Below the pieces are notes generated by a model. It searched no databases. It was not told the origin of the DNA and saw nothing but the letters and a program-made list of their open reading frames with translations. 64,000 nt of DNA from Polyodon spathula (Eukaryota > Chordata > Actinopteri > Acipenseriformes > Polyodontidae): NCBI RefSeq assembly GCF_017654505.1, contig NC_054545.1, positions 10,860,427 to 10,924,426 on the forward strand. Direction: 5' to 3'. Positions 25,395 to 37,626 of this stretch are shown here, piece after piece. A program made the position numbers and the translations under genes. Numbering within the stretch: the stretch's first letter is position 1; the number at the start of each line of letters is the position of its first letter.

Positions 25395-26289
25395 CAATGC
25401 CTATAGAAAGTCAACACCCTTTCAAAATTTTCACCTTTTATTGCCTTATAGCCTGGAATTAAAACGCTTTTAATATCTGCACATCCTACCCCATAACTTC
25501 CAAGTGAAAAATATTCTAGAAATTTGTAGAAAATTAATTAAAAATAAAAACTGAAATAGTTTGGTTGGATAAATGTCTACCCCCCTTGTAATGGCAATCC
25601 TAAATTAGCTCAGGTGTAACCAATCGCCTTAAAAATCACACACCAAGTTAAGTGGCCTCCACCTGTGTTAAATTGTAGTGATTCACATGATTTCGGGATA
25701 AATTCAGCAATTCCTGTAGGTTCCCTTCACTGGTAGTGAATTTCAAGGCTCAACCATGAGCACCAAGGCACTTTCAGATGAACTCCGGGATAAAGTTGTT
25801 GAAAGGCACAGATCAGGGGATGGGTATTAAAAAATATCGAAGGCCTTGAATATCCCTTGAAGTACAGTTAAGATGATTATTAAGAAGTGGAAGGTGTATG
25901 GCACCACCAAGACCCTGCCTAGATCAGGCCACCCTTCCAAACTGGAGGACCGAGGAAGAAGGAGACTGATCAGAGAGGCCACCAAGAGGCCAGTGGCAAC
26001 TTTACAAGAGCTACAGGCTTTTATGGCCAAGATTGGTCAAAGTGTGCATGTGACAACAATACCCCAAGCACTCCACAAATCTGGCCTGTATGGTAGTGTG
26101 GCAAGAAGGAAGCCATTACTCAAGAAAGCCCACCTTGAATCCCGTTTTGAAGAATGCAAAAAAAAAAAAAAAAAAACACTCAGGAGATTCTGTAGCCATG
26201 TGGCAAAAAGTTTTGTGGTCTGACGAAACTAAAATGGAACTTTTTGGCCTAAATGCAGTGTTATGTTTGCCATAAACCAAACACAGCGC
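25395..26289 (+). mobile_element. Tc1 transposon 5' half, truncated
   Basis: The left inverted repeat CAATGCCTATAGAAAGTCAA follows a TA. It belongs to a different Tc1 family from the neighbouring minus-strand element. The sequence breaks off near 26289 inside the catalytic domain, where it abuts the other element. The right half and right inverted repeat are not in the window. Confidence 0.9.
25756..26289 (+). pseudogene. Truncated Tc1 transposase
   Basis: The frame starts MSTKALSDELRDKVVERHRS, hits a stop after GDGY, then continues KISKALNIP, another stop, and VKMIIKKWKVYGTTKTLPRS with a GHPSKLEDRGRRR hook. It runs on through the second helix-turn-helix (TLQELQAF, VHVTTIPQALHKSGL) to a poly-lysine region from an A-run. 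After a frame shift SDETKMELFGLNA gives the first catalytic Asp. The rest is missing. Inactive. Confidence 0.9.
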
Positions 26290-27336
26290 ACTGCCTTCTG
26301 CTACAGCCAAACATCAGTCCAGAGCACCTGCTGCCATTTGTCTGCACCCCAGTTCCTGTGTTTTCTTGCATAGTTGAGTCGCTTGGCCTTGTTTCCACAT
26401 CGGAGGTATGGCTTTTTGGCCACAAGTCTTCCATGAAGGCCACTTCTGACTTCTGGCCTCAGTTGCTTCTCTCTGTTCATGTAATCCCAGACAGACTCAA
26501 TGATGTTGAGATCAGGGCTCTGTGGGGGCCATACCGTCACTTCCAGGACTCCTTGTTCTTCTTTATGCTGAAGATAGTTCTTAATGACTTTCGCTGTATG
26601 TTTGGGGTCGTTGTCATGCTGCAGAATAAATTTGGGGCCAAACAGATGCCTCCCTGATGGTATTGCATGATGGATAAGTATCTGCCTGTACTTCTCAGCA
26701 TTGAGGAGACCATTAATTCTGACCAAATCCCCAACTACATTTGCAGAAATGCAGCCCCAAACTTGCAAGGAATCTCCACCATGCTTCACTGTTGCCTGCA
26801 GACACTCATTCGTGTACTGCTCTCCAGCCCTTCGGCGAACAAACTGCCTTCTGCTACAGCCAAATATTTCAAATTTTGACTCATCAGTCCAGAGCACCTG
26901 CTGCCATTTTTTCTGCACCCCAGTTCCTGTGTTTTCGTGCATAGTTGAGTCGCTTGGCCTTGTTTCCACGTCAGAGGTATGGCTTTTTGGCCGCAAGTCT
27001 TCCATGAAGGCCACTTCTGACCAGACTTCTCCAGACAATAGATGGGTGTACCAGGGTCCCACCGTTTTCTGCCAATTCTGAGCAAATGGCACTGCTGGAC
27101 ATCTTCAGATTGTGAAGGGAAGTAAGCATGATGTGTCTTTCATCTGCTGCAGTAAGTTTCCTTGGCCGACCACTGCGTCTACGGTCCTCAACGTTGCCCG
27201 TTTCTTTGTGCTTCTTCAAAAGAGCTTGGACAGCACATCTGGAAACCCCTGTCTGCCTTGAAATTTCTGCCTGGGAGAGACCTTGCTGATGCAGTATAAC
27301 TACCTTGTGTCTTGTTGCTGTGCTCAGTCTTGCCAT
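26290..27336 (-). pseudogene. DD34E Tc1 transposase, frameshifted, with a duplicated segment
   Basis: From the ATG at 27336 the protein starts MARLSTATRHKVVILHQQGL, with two helix-turn-helix regions and the hook RRRSGRPRKLTAADERH. After AAKKPYL near 26971 the frame shifts. In the next frame the catalytic domain is well preserved: TDESKFEIFG (first Asp), HDNDPKHTAK (second Asp) and PQSPDLNIIESVWDYM (Glu), the DDE triad of Tc1 enzymes. After NREKQLR it switches to a repeat of the earlier internal part (SGLHGRLVAKKPYLR). The C-terminal tail is missing. It is close to a recent copy but cannot be functional as it stands. Confidence 0.92.
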
Positions 27337-27745
27337 GGTGTATGACTTTTGACAGTACACTGTCTTCAGCAACCTCACCTTGTTAGCTGAGTTTGGCTGT
27401 TCCTCACCCAGTTTTATTCCTCCTACACAGCTGTTTCTGTTTCAGTTAATGATTGTGTTTCAACCTACATATTGAATTGATGATCATTAGCACCTGTTTG
27501 GTATAATTGTTTAATCATACACCTGACTATATGCCTACAAAATCCCTGACTTTTGTGCAAGTGTACCTAGAAGAATTGATGCTGTTTTGAAGGCAAAGGG
27601 TGGTCACACCAAATATGGATTTGATGTAGATTTTTCTTCTGTTCACTCACTTTGCATTTAGTTAATTGATAAGTATAATCTATTAACATGTCTATTTTTG
27701 AAAGCATTCTTACTTTACAGCATTTTACACCTGCCTAAAACTTTT
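26290..27745 (-). mobile_element. Tc1 transposon in minus orientation with internal partial duplication
   Basis: The 5' inverted repeat is at the right (ending TTTTGCACAGTACTG at 27745) and is the same family as the element at 22878. The long (about 210-bp) inverted repeat, which carries the mirrored end of the transposase gene, is present. At its left side the transposase breaks off after REKQLR and a second copy of an internal segment (26290-26450, matching 26842-27021) follows. The left inverted repeat is lacking. Confidence 0.9.
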
Positions 27746-27754
27746 GCACAGTAC

Positions 27755-27758
<4 letters not shown>

Positions 27759-27839
<81 letters not shown>

Positions 27840-27841
27840 TT

Positions 27842-27909
<68 letters not shown>
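27759..27909. repeat. Compound microsatellite (TA)n-(CA)n-(TA)n-(GA)n
   Basis: A TA array starts a few bases after the Tc1 end at 27745, then a CA array at about 27824-27839, a short TA array and about 55 bases of GA. Confidence 0.97.
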
Positions 27910-27911
<2 letters not shown>

Positions 27912-28910
27912 ATTTATATAAATATTAAAAGAAAAAACAGGTTCAGTTTGTCAGATGCAACAGATGTCAAATTCTGTTTTGGCAATTCAGTGAAAAATTA
28001 TCAACCTTGTCAAATGTCATTTCAAATCAAAGAATGGAGAGAGATTTTAATCAGTGTTTTAAAACTAAGACTTTGAAACTATTGGCTTTTGAAAAAGAAA
28101 AGGTCACATAATTGCAACGTTTGATCTAATGTTTGGGCTCCTTTCTTAAAGGCTGTCTTAACGCATGAAATATAGACTTTCAAAGTTAGCAAAAACTGCC
28201 GAAAGGTCCTAATTTGTTAAACGCTGTAATCTTCTGAAAGTGGTTGGTTGGTTTTCCTGTTGGCCCTCCTATCAACTTTAACCTCCAACCTCCTCCTGTA
28301 TGTATCACTACAAATAAAACTACAGAGGTTTGACAAGAGGATATAAAGTCACCAGGCCATCGCACAGAGATCTCCACATGATTTTCTTTAACCTAAAGTT
28401 TAAAAACGTAGCTCTGAGCCAGACTTTTAATAGGAAATTGTAAACAGTCACCCATATCACTTTGGTTTTCATAAGCTCTGTTTTAGCAGAAAAAGTAGAA
28501 CTCTACATTAGAAATTATGTTTGACAACCTGGATTTAGTGGTTTTGTCATTACTTGTCTTTAACTATTACACAGATATGTCTTTTCATAGAAGATGTGTA
28601 TTGGATATTCCTTTTTAACCAATGTACACGTGATCTGGTTGCAGTTTTTACATTTTTACATAAACCTTAATTAAAACAAAACAGATGGCAGAAGCTTAGA
28701 ACCAATGTAATAAATCTGTAATCCTTTATGAATTTAAGTCAATTGATGGCAGTTGAATACATTTAATTCATCGCATGAAAAAAAAAACAGTATCATAACA
28801 GTTCACCATTATAAAACCAAATATTTACTGTGATAAATGTGTTAAAGGTACAGTAACAATTACAAGTAAATTGTGTGTATCCCATTAGTACAGTATATAG
28901 GTTATCGTAT

Positions 28911-28971
<61 letters not shown>

Positions 28972-29490
28972 TTTCCGAAAGGCTGTATGTACCATACATG
29001 TGTATGATTCACTATTAGCTTTACGGTAACCTTCACCTAATAATCCACTTTTTGCATTACAAATGCTGTTTATATACAACACATTTATCCAAATGTATTT
29101 CAATGTTGATTAATCTACTTGGCTATTTTGTCAGAAAGCATGACTATCAGCATCTGATACTTTGAAAAACAATATGTGTTTACAATCAAAATGTGAGTAG
29201 GGGATTTCCCTATTTCCGTCTGTTTTTCACTTTCATTTATGTATGTGTAACTACTGAATAGTTTGTGCTGCATGCATATAACTTACATCAAATGAAAGGC
29301 CACATAATTTAATTGCATACTATGTAAGTTTCAACATGATCGGACATACTATATGTGGGTGGGAGGGAAAGAAAAAAAAAAAAGCTTTTCCAAAAAAATT
29401 ATGTTTGGTCACTGATATATATTTTGTAATCATAGGTGGCTCAAAAAAAACTGTTAAGCACTTTTACCAAACGAGCATAATCGCAACTTT

Positions 29491-29493
<3 letters not shown>
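27910..29493. other. Intronic sequence with one (TA)n array
   Basis: A TA array lies at 28911-28964. Other parts show no gene, transposon end or motif cluster I recognise. Confidence 0.5.

Positions 29494-29568
<75 letters not shown>
29494..29568. repeat. (CT)n microsatellite
   Basis: Perfect CT array of about 75 bases. Confidence 0.97.
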
Positions 29569-29570
<2 letters not shown>

Positions 29571-29719
29571 AAACCATTTTTGGTAGTTTGTGTACCGTTT
29601 TGACACATCTTAGAATATTTGACCTTCAATTACAAGAGATTTGTATAGAAGCTCACATTGTACAGGTCATCTTCTGGTTATTACACTTTCATAAGCAATA
29701 ATTAGTACCAGGACTGATG

Positions 29720-30260
29720 AAGAGATGAGCTGTTTATAGCAACAGGTAGCATTAAAGCTTAAACCCAAGTTCCTTCAACCACCAAAGAAGTGCAGTAATT
29801 TCATAATTACTGCAAACTCTGGAGTGTGTTATTGCATTTATCAAATGGACTATAAAAATAAATAAATAAATAAAAAATTACAAAGTCATTAACACAACGT
29901 GATCCACACATCTGCGGGCTCCTTCCTCCATACTGGGAACATCAGAATCCCATTAGAAATAGTAGGAACAGCTTGGAAGCCAGAGTGATTTGATTTCAGG
30001 CTATAGTTGTTTGAGTTGCTTTGAAGCCAAACATTGCACAGTAGGCAGAGTTCCTATAAGACGGCAATGACTTTGCTATTATAGTATGCTGTGTTGAAGT
30101 ATGTTATTTAGAGCAGTGAAATGTCCTTTATTAAGAGAACAAATAGAGGGAAGACTTTTTCTTTTCAAATTGGCTTTAATGGCATGACAATAAAAAGAAT
30201 TGTGTTGCCAAAGCACATACATGGCATGAACTACTAAAATATATAAAGACAGAGAAAGCA
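29720..30260. other. Candidate conserved noncoding element
   Basis: Mostly unique sequence with TTTCATAATTACTGC, CCCATTAGAAATAG and GGCTTTAATGGCATGAC motifs. No coding signal. A short AAAT repeat interrupts it at about 29855-29875. Confidence 0.28.
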
Positions 30261-30304
30261 TATATTTTAATACTAAAAAGTATCCCTTCTTCCTCTATAT
30301 TCAA

Positions 30305-30415
30305 TAACACCCTCCCTCCCTCTCTCTATATTAAACGGTACACCCCCTCCCTCCCTGTATATTAAACAGTATACTACTCCCTCCCTCCCTCCGTCCCTCT
30401 CTTTTCCCTCTCTAG
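30305..30415. repeat. Polypyrimidine (CCCT)n-type repeat cluster
   Basis: Three imperfect units of CCCTCCCT-type sequence separated by TATATTAAACRGTA spacers. This is a small tandem repeat with period of roughly 45 bases. Confidence 0.75.
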
Positions 30416-31064
30416 TGTGATGTGTTCACTCTTTGTCCCTCAGGCTGCCGGGCGCACCGAAACGAAAGGGGCTGAGTTTAGAAAGTTAAAGTGTCATTTT
30501 ACTGTCTCTGGCAAGAATAAGCATATTACATGTTTAGAGTACAGTGGATATTACTTACTTAGAGTAATTGCACAAACACTGTCCCTTGTGAGGCAGAGCT
30601 TTATGAAACGTGTTACAACAGAGTAACAAAGCCAGTTCTCCAGAGGGTTTTCAAGAGTCTAAGCTCTTTAGGATTCTAGCACTGATTATGCTTTTGCATT
30701 TTACAGTTTTCCAATGAAAGGGGTGTGCAGTAAACAAACAGCACAGCCACATTCTGCATTGAGGAACCGCTTAGGAGGTGCTATTGTCATGGCAATTTGA
30801 TTTATCATATTGTGATATGTAAACTATGGTCCTGAGATACCCAGAAGTCAATTAAATTCCCTGACTGGATTCAAACAAAGGTGCCACAGGTTAAGGCCTC
30901 TGTTCCTTGCAAAAACATGTCTCTTCATCTTGTGGTTCCTTTTTCTTCTGTGAACCCTATTGTATTTTAAATGATGTATTTTATTAATATTGGTAGCACA
31001 TTTGGTCATACCCTAGGCTCCTCCCCGATCTCCAAAAAGTGCCTTTAAACTGTGGCCCAATGGG

Positions 31065-31283
31065 TAAGGTGACCATATGGCTGAGTGTTCATCGGGACAG
31101 TTTGGGACAGTTCAGGCTTTTCAACACAACCCAATGCATTCTGGTAAGATAGTCCTGCTTCTCTTAAAGGAAAGAATGGTACCTGAGACAGGTAAAACGT
31201 ACCAGAATGCCTTGGGTTGTGAGTTGAAAAGCCTGAACTGTCCCAAACTGTCCTGGGGAACATGGAGCCATATGGTCACCTTA
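31065..31283. mobile_element. Palindromic hAT-like MITE with 8-bp target duplication
   Basis: The left end TAAGGTGACCATATGGCT is mirrored at the right (AGCCATATGGTCACCTTA). The inverted repeat extends far inward (GGGACAGTTTGGGACAGTTC, then AGGCTTTTCAAC, and their inverses). The flanks are CCAATGGG and CCAATGGA, an 8-bp duplication with one mismatch, as expected for hAT. Total 219 bp with no coding capacity; the open frames on both strands are a consequence of the palindrome. Confidence 0.9.
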
Positions 31284-31634
31284 CCAATGGAACTTTAGAA
31301 CTTTTAATTTTCTGAGTTAGTGCTTCAAGAGAATTTTACATTCTTTTAAGGCTTTTCATTGTAGGTGGCAGAAATTGCTTATGGTTCTACTGTCCCTTAA
31401 CACTTGAAAGTTGTTCTATGTTCTCTCCTATTATAAGGTGTATTGTTTTGCAATTCTAATATCTGTTTATTCTCCTCCCCCCTGCATAGTTCTTTTGTAT
31501 GTCTGTGTGAGAGGTCAAGGTCATTTCATCTAATCGGAGCATGAATATAGCCATTTATTTCACATCTAGGGTTTGGATCAAGAACCTCTATCTCACAAGA
31601 TTAGTTTTATGCAACCCTTGTTGGGAACCATCCA

Positions 31635-31676
<42 letters not shown>

Positions 31677-32329
31677 ATCTATATATATATATTATACACA
31701 CACTGTGTGAGATATCTATCTCTGTAATAGACGCCTCAAACCACAACCAGAGTAACAAGACTTCTTTTAAAACTGATAATATTAACCTATTTATTTTAGA
31801 TAATAGATGGCTTATTATTGAGAAAAAATAACATAAATTATAAAAATCTACAGTGGTTAGACAGAAAATTACCAAAATACTTGTGCAACATCGTGTTTTC
31901 TTCATTTTTTTTTTTTTTTTTTGTCTTGCATACAAAAGTGCCTGCTTATATCTTAAATTACATGTCTGTAATATCAAATTGAACAGTTATGTATGGGACA
32001 ACCCTTAAACAAATGTGCACTCTATATACCAAAGGATTCTTTCTTTTTTTTTTTTATCCAGCCACTTGAAAGCAATACACAAGTGCTCTCACAGACAAAT
32101 ATCAAATTGTGTGTTGCTTGCAGTAGTGGCATTTACTTGAATATTTGCCTGCATTGAAAAATGTGGGATTAACATCACAATCATCAACCCCAGCACTCAA
32201 ACCCTGCAATTTAATAGCTTTTTAGACTTTTCTTTTTTTTCCTAAACAGCAATTAATCTCATTTTAGTACAATTTTGTCAATGCTGAAGTCATTCATTGA
32301 ATCATAGTTTTGTTCATATTTGGCTTCAG
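31284..32329. other. AT-rich intronic sequence with a (TA)n array
   Basis: A TA array with interruptions lies at 31638-31692 and poly-T tracts at 31906-31922 and 32044-32056. No other feature recognised. Confidence 0.5.
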
Positions 32330-32710
32330 TTCTTCTGCATAGTCATTAAAGGCCCAATTAATGTCACCTTTAGCTGAAGAGTACTCATTTTTATTGAGAA
32401 AATGACAGTTGCCACCATGAGTGGTGCACTGTAATATGCATTAATTGCCCTGTAACACTGGTAATTACGAGTTTTTCAAGCCTCTCAGTAAACTGTCATG
32501 CCCAGACAAGACTGCACTGAAATAGATTACTCATTAGGGAGACCTGCCCTGTTTTCCAATGTGGTGCTCGGTGTTGGCACAAAAATAATTCTGGTGCTTG
32601 AACAAATAGTTGCCAAGAGCAATTTCCTATTACAACTTCCCAGTGACAGGTTTTTCAGCCATCACTTTCGACTGGGGTCAGCAAAAGAGACAGGGTGCAA
32701 GAGAGATCTT
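32330..32710. other. Candidate conserved noncoding element with three TGACAG cores
   Basis: A non-repetitive block with TGACAG at 32403-32408 and 32644-32649 and CTGTCA at 32493-32498, plus many homeodomain-type cores (CCAATTAATG, GCATTAATTG, GGTAATTACG). TGACAG is the core bound by MEIS/TGIF homeodomain proteins. There is no coding potential. It is one of the best-looking regulatory candidates here, on sequence character alone. Confidence 0.42.
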
Positions 32711-33289
32711 AACTAACAGTCAGGCAGTTCTTCATGTTTCACAAATTATTTAGAACAGCCACAGCAGTTCTCATATTCATGGAGGGCCTATTATTTTAAG
32801 AATTTTATGCTAAACAACATTGACGTATTGGACATTTTACAGGTTGTAATTAAACTATTTCTGGTGCATTGTTTATTTGAAATGTTTCTTAATCATTTCT
32901 TCAACCAACATTGTTATTTTAACTTTATTAAAGTTTAGGGACAATATGTAGTTACAGTAGTTGGATTAGTTGAAACTGCACATTTCTTGTTTTTTTTCAG
33001 ACCCAAACATCTCTACATGGGAAATATAGATAATGTGGATGCTTATGCTTTACAAATAAAGAGATTATATTTCCGCTAGAAACCAAATTCTGTTAGGCAA
33101 CAGTCATAGCTTTACAAAACAGTAAGATTGCCTTTTTAAATTCTTAGTTATATTATAAGTAACACTTCCATTGCTTTTTTTCTTTTAACATTTTCCAATT
33201 CCCTTTGCCACACTTGTCATCGTTCATTTATTTTTTACAATGTTACCCAGCAATAGTTTTCTTTTAATTCCCTTTTGCAATCCTGAAGG

Positions 33290-33940
33290 TCCTGGAAAAA
33301 ACCCTTTGTTTTATCTCCCTTATAAGATCTGCTTCAGGCAATCTGCTCTTTCTCTCCTTAAATGAATTTTGTCACGGCCTTTCAAATTCTCACAAAGTGA
33401 TGAGCTAATGAAAGGAGATAGTACAATTTGTGCTGACCAGGTAGCGACTGCCAACACACAGCTGAGCTTAGTACTGAAACAAAAAATAGAGCATTATATA
33501 ACTGATTTACTCATTACTCTTGTCATTAATAGGAAAAAAAAAAGACCTTGGTGTGTTTATCTGTTTGCATTGGCGCAGATTTATCGAATTGTTTATGACA
33601 AGACTAATTGGGATAATTGTAGACATTAAAATTACCTGTCAGCTATATGTAACTACACTCCCTTTCTGTCTGACAACTAGTGACAACTGAGGAGCCCCGT
33701 AGCATTACTTATGATGGCTTCTCAAGTGGTAATAAGGACAACAGGGGCCCTGGCTAATTTGACATGGACAGCCTTCACAACAAGAATCTGGCTAAATGAC
33801 TGTCAGAGGGGGGGAAGGCGTTGTGTTCTGACAGAGATGAGGCAATTTGAACAGAAAGTGAAAGGGCTTCAGTTTGTCAAGTATATAGGGCTATCAGAAC
33901 AGCTAGAGGCTGGAACCTGAGAATAAATATGTAAACTATG
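33290..33940. other. Candidate conserved noncoding element with three TGACAG cores
   Basis: A long unique block with CTGTCA at 33636-33641 and 33800-33805 and TGACAG at 33829-33834. It also has TAATTGGGATAATTG, AGCATTACTTATGATGG and GGCCCTGGCTAATTTGAC. Two short + strand frames cross it without splice context. It reads like a deeply conserved enhancer, but this is untested. Confidence 0.42.
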
Positions 33941-34464
33941 GTGAGTAGTTTCATATAGTCACTTACATGGTAATGGTTGCCTAGCTTTCAAAGGCTTCTA
34001 CTACAGCACCATACTTCACCTTCCCTGATTCCATGCATTGCAGCCTTTATCTCTTGCACAATTTTACACAGCAGGAGTAATGGCTAAGGTTACAAAGGAG
34101 CAGGAATTGTGGGCAACAAATTGCTGAGACAGTGATTTCTGAGAAATAAGCAGAAATATGTGTTGTAACAATAATTGATTGTCTTTAGAAAAATTGAAAA
34201 TAAATACATTCTATGCTGTTTATGTTTCTTGGGTCTGTTGAGTTATTGAAAGGAATACTATATACATTTCAGCTTTTAATTAATACTTCTTTGTCTACAT
34301 AACCCTAAATGCATTACTTCTGGGTTTAAAAAACTAACAAAATGACCATCCAAAGTGTTCAAGTAATGTTTACAAAATTTGCAATATTAATTAATTAATT
34401 AATTAATTAAATGTCAGGTTCAATTCATTTCAATTTTTTATTTAAAAACATTTTATTGAGCGTA

Positions 34465-35000
34465 TTAAAAAAAAAAAAAAAATTCACAGCACACAGTATA
34501 AAGTACCAGTGTCAAAGCATTTGACAATACATTCTCCCGATTTGAATTAGCATAATTTTTGAAATAATAATGTTTTTGACTTCTTCCTGAAAGGGAGAAT
34601 TTCAGCAGTAAGGCAGAGTTCAACAGGCAGAGCATTCCAAATCTGTGGACTCGGACCGAAAAAGCACAAGCTCCAAAATGTTTGTGTTTAAGCCGTGGCT
34701 GACAAAGGGACATGGTGTGTGAGGACCTCAGACTCCTAATAGGATTATAAACCTGCAGTTTCTCAGTCAGGTAGTGAGGAAGTTGCTGATGAAGTGCTTT
34801 GTGAGTTAAGCTCAATTGGGAACCAATGTAAATCCAGTAGAATATGGGAAATTGGGTTCTGATGGGATCGACCAATCAAGAGTCGAGCTGAAGCATTCTG
34901 AATATATTGGAACAGTCTGGTTCAACACCGAGGCAGACACACATACAGGGCGTTGCCATAGTCGAGACAAGATGTTACGAGGGCATTCAGAGAAATTAGT
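34465..35000 (-). mobile_element. L2/CR1-type LINE 3' fragment (reverse transcriptase C-terminus)
   Basis: On the minus strand the conceptual protein contains RLDYCNALYVCLP, then YIQNASARLLIGR, ILLDLHWFPIELN, and PQIWNALPVELC. These are the degenerate C-terminal motifs of L2-like LINE ORF2 (canonical RLDYCNAL, QNAAARLL, LHWLPV, WNSLP). Several stops and shifts show it is dead. It is 5'-truncated near 35000 and ends toward the poly-A/T tract at about 34467-34482. The + strand frame at 34816-35070 is its shadow. Confidence 0.85.
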
Positions 35001-36189
35001 CCTATTCACTAATAAGGGAAAAGTTCCATTGACAGTTAATGACGATGCCATGTGCCTCAAAATGCAATAGTTAAATGTCTAGTTTGGTATGTGTGTGAGA
35101 AGTCCAATGCATGTGCTCCTTGGCACAGAGCAACTGTCTTGCTCTTCTATGTGGTATTGACATATTGGGCAGGATTTTCAAAAGGTTATTATTATACCAC
35201 AAGTTGGATACAGTAACAATGTTTTTTGAAAATCCTGCCCATTGCCTCTTAAGGTTTGCTGGTTTAGCATACCTGCACCAGTGGTGACAAACAGGTATTT
35301 CCTATGCTGTTTGCTCCTTTGCTCTAAGCTGCTCTCTGAGATAATGGAGATGAATGTGCTTATTCTGGGTTGGGGTAGTCACCCATTCAGCCTGCTCAAG
35401 GTCTGGGCAACTGTGGTGTTATAGAAAATATATATATACAGTACTGGATGAGAACTTATACCACTTAAATATATACTCGGTAAGTCATATAACATCTTGT
35501 TTATAGGAGAAACCTGTATTAATTTGTTTGAAATAATCAGGAATGTCTCCATTTCTGATTTGTGTATGTATTATTTTACCGGATAAACACTTGTTTGGTA
35601 TCATTGCACCAGAGTAAATTCTTGTAACGAAGCAAGCTGTAACACTAACTGAATCTAGAACAAAATGTTAGGTCTCAGTAACATACCTTCTTGAGTGTGT
35701 GCTACTTGTTACTTGTTGCATATATGAAAAAAAAATGACATATATGTCATTTTACTATAAATCAGTATTGTCAGGAAGGAGATCATCTGTTTGTCTTGTG
35801 AAAAAAGGGAGTTAAATTGTCGGTTTGACAACTCATAAAAGCTTCCCTTCATAGCAAACACACAAAAATCAGTACCAGATTGCCGGAGGAATACTATTTT
35901 CAGCTTCTGTGACCTGGGTGTCATTCACTACTTTTTTTATTACATCTTAAGAGTATTTAGCTTCCAATTTAAACAGCTCACTAATTAGTTTTTCTTAGGC
36001 TCAATAGGGTATTGCGAATCCAACCTGTCTTATAAGTGACACGTGTCTGCAAGTAACCTACAACATCTTTTGTCCCCTCAAGCAGTCACCCCTGAAATAA
36101 CTAATTGAGCATTTGTTTTTATAACACTTTTTTTTTTTTTTAAACTACAATAAAAAGTAATTTGCTTTGGATCATCCAAAAAAAAAACA
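35001..36189. other. Intronic sequence, no recognised feature
   Basis: An imperfect repeat pair (AGGATTTTCAAAA at about 35171 and GAAAATCCTGCCC at about 35228) forms a small hairpin-like inverted repeat. Otherwise unremarkable. Confidence 0.4.
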
Positions 36190-36420
36190 TTGACCGTGAG
36201 CTGATGATATCTGATCACAGTTATTTAAATACCCTTGAGCAATGCGGTGTTACTGATCCCATTGCCTTTGAAAGTAGCAGGATCTCTGGCTGGTCTGAGT
36301 AAAGTTCACATGTTACTGATTTGAGCGAAGCGTTCCTGCTCGTTTGTTTATCTACAATGCCAGCCTGGCACGAACAAGGTCCTGTTTGAAGTACTAGGAG
36401 TCTGTTTCTTTTTTAAATCT
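36190..36420. other. Candidate conserved noncoding element
   Basis: Unique balanced sequence with GATATCTGATCACAG, CCCATTGCCTTTGAA and GTTTGTTTATC (forkhead-like) motifs. No coding signal. Confidence 0.33.
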
Positions 36421-37594
36421 TACCTATGTGAAATCTAGGAGAGTCTGGGTTAGGTGAGTCAGCTGACGGAATTGTGCTTTCCCTACTCCTTGGATTAGCC
36501 CCTCATTTACAAGCAGACTTTATTACACAACTAAAATTGACTGGTTTAATTTCAACATAGTAACCTTGATTTTTAATTCTGAAATAAGTATTTACCGCCA
36601 TGCTTCAGTTTTGGATATATATTTTTAAGGTGAGAAATTAACTGCTTATTTCAGTAATATAAACTTGTCCATGTAATGCCAATAACTTTCAAGTGGACCA
36701 GAGGAAGAAAAAAAACTAAAACAGCAGACTGGTAGTTCAGTCTAGAATTAATTTTTTATATAGTTAGTTAGTGCTGAAAGAGTTGTACATTCACTAGGTG
36801 TTTATCTTCTGAAATTCTACATGATGGACACTATATAGGCATATTGGAATATGTTTTGTTTTGTTTTTTTGGCCATCATTGGTCAGAATACTTATGCAAA
36901 TATAAGTCTAAATCATAGGTCCTGTGCATTTACTTTGAAACTTGTCTCCTTAACAAGTAATGTGAAAAAAACACAAAAGTAAACAAACTTGCCCTGTTGT
37001 TTATATGTTCTTAATATGTGCATTTAGTGAAGTATTCTTTGAGCCTATGAAACACTTGATACATCACTGCTGAGGCACATAGACTGTATTATATTACAGT
37101 AAAAACTATTGTTGATTAAAGACAGGGTTAAGAAAGGACTTGCAAAAAATTGAAAACATATTGGTGGACAGGGTTAAAGACAGGATTAGTGTAGGTTTCA
37201 CAAAGGTAGAGTAAAGAGAAATTGTAGGCAGTTTATGAGGATTTGGTTTTGTCCCTTGAGGTTCAGTAATTATTGGAAAGGCTGCTGCTAGAGCACAATA
37301 ACAGGGTAAGGGACCTTGTATCCTCTTGATACCATTCTGCCAGCCTAGACCAGTCCCAAGGCCAGCATTACCAACACTAGATCATTGTACAGATTACCAG
37401 TTCTAGAGATGATGGTTATTTGTCATCCTGAGAGCAGTGAACTGTATTAGACTTTTTGAACCAAATAGATGTTTTCATGCACAGATGCTGAAAGGATGTT
37501 AGCATTCCCTTTTTCTAACAGTGTACCAGATTAGTATTTGAAAAAACACACACACACACACCTTTCTATTTGCTGCCAAGGGTTAAACATATTG

Positions 37595-37626
<32 letters not shown>

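Noticed and set aside
26253..27081. + strand open frames across the Tc1 nest
   Set aside because: They are the antisense of the minus-strand transposase.
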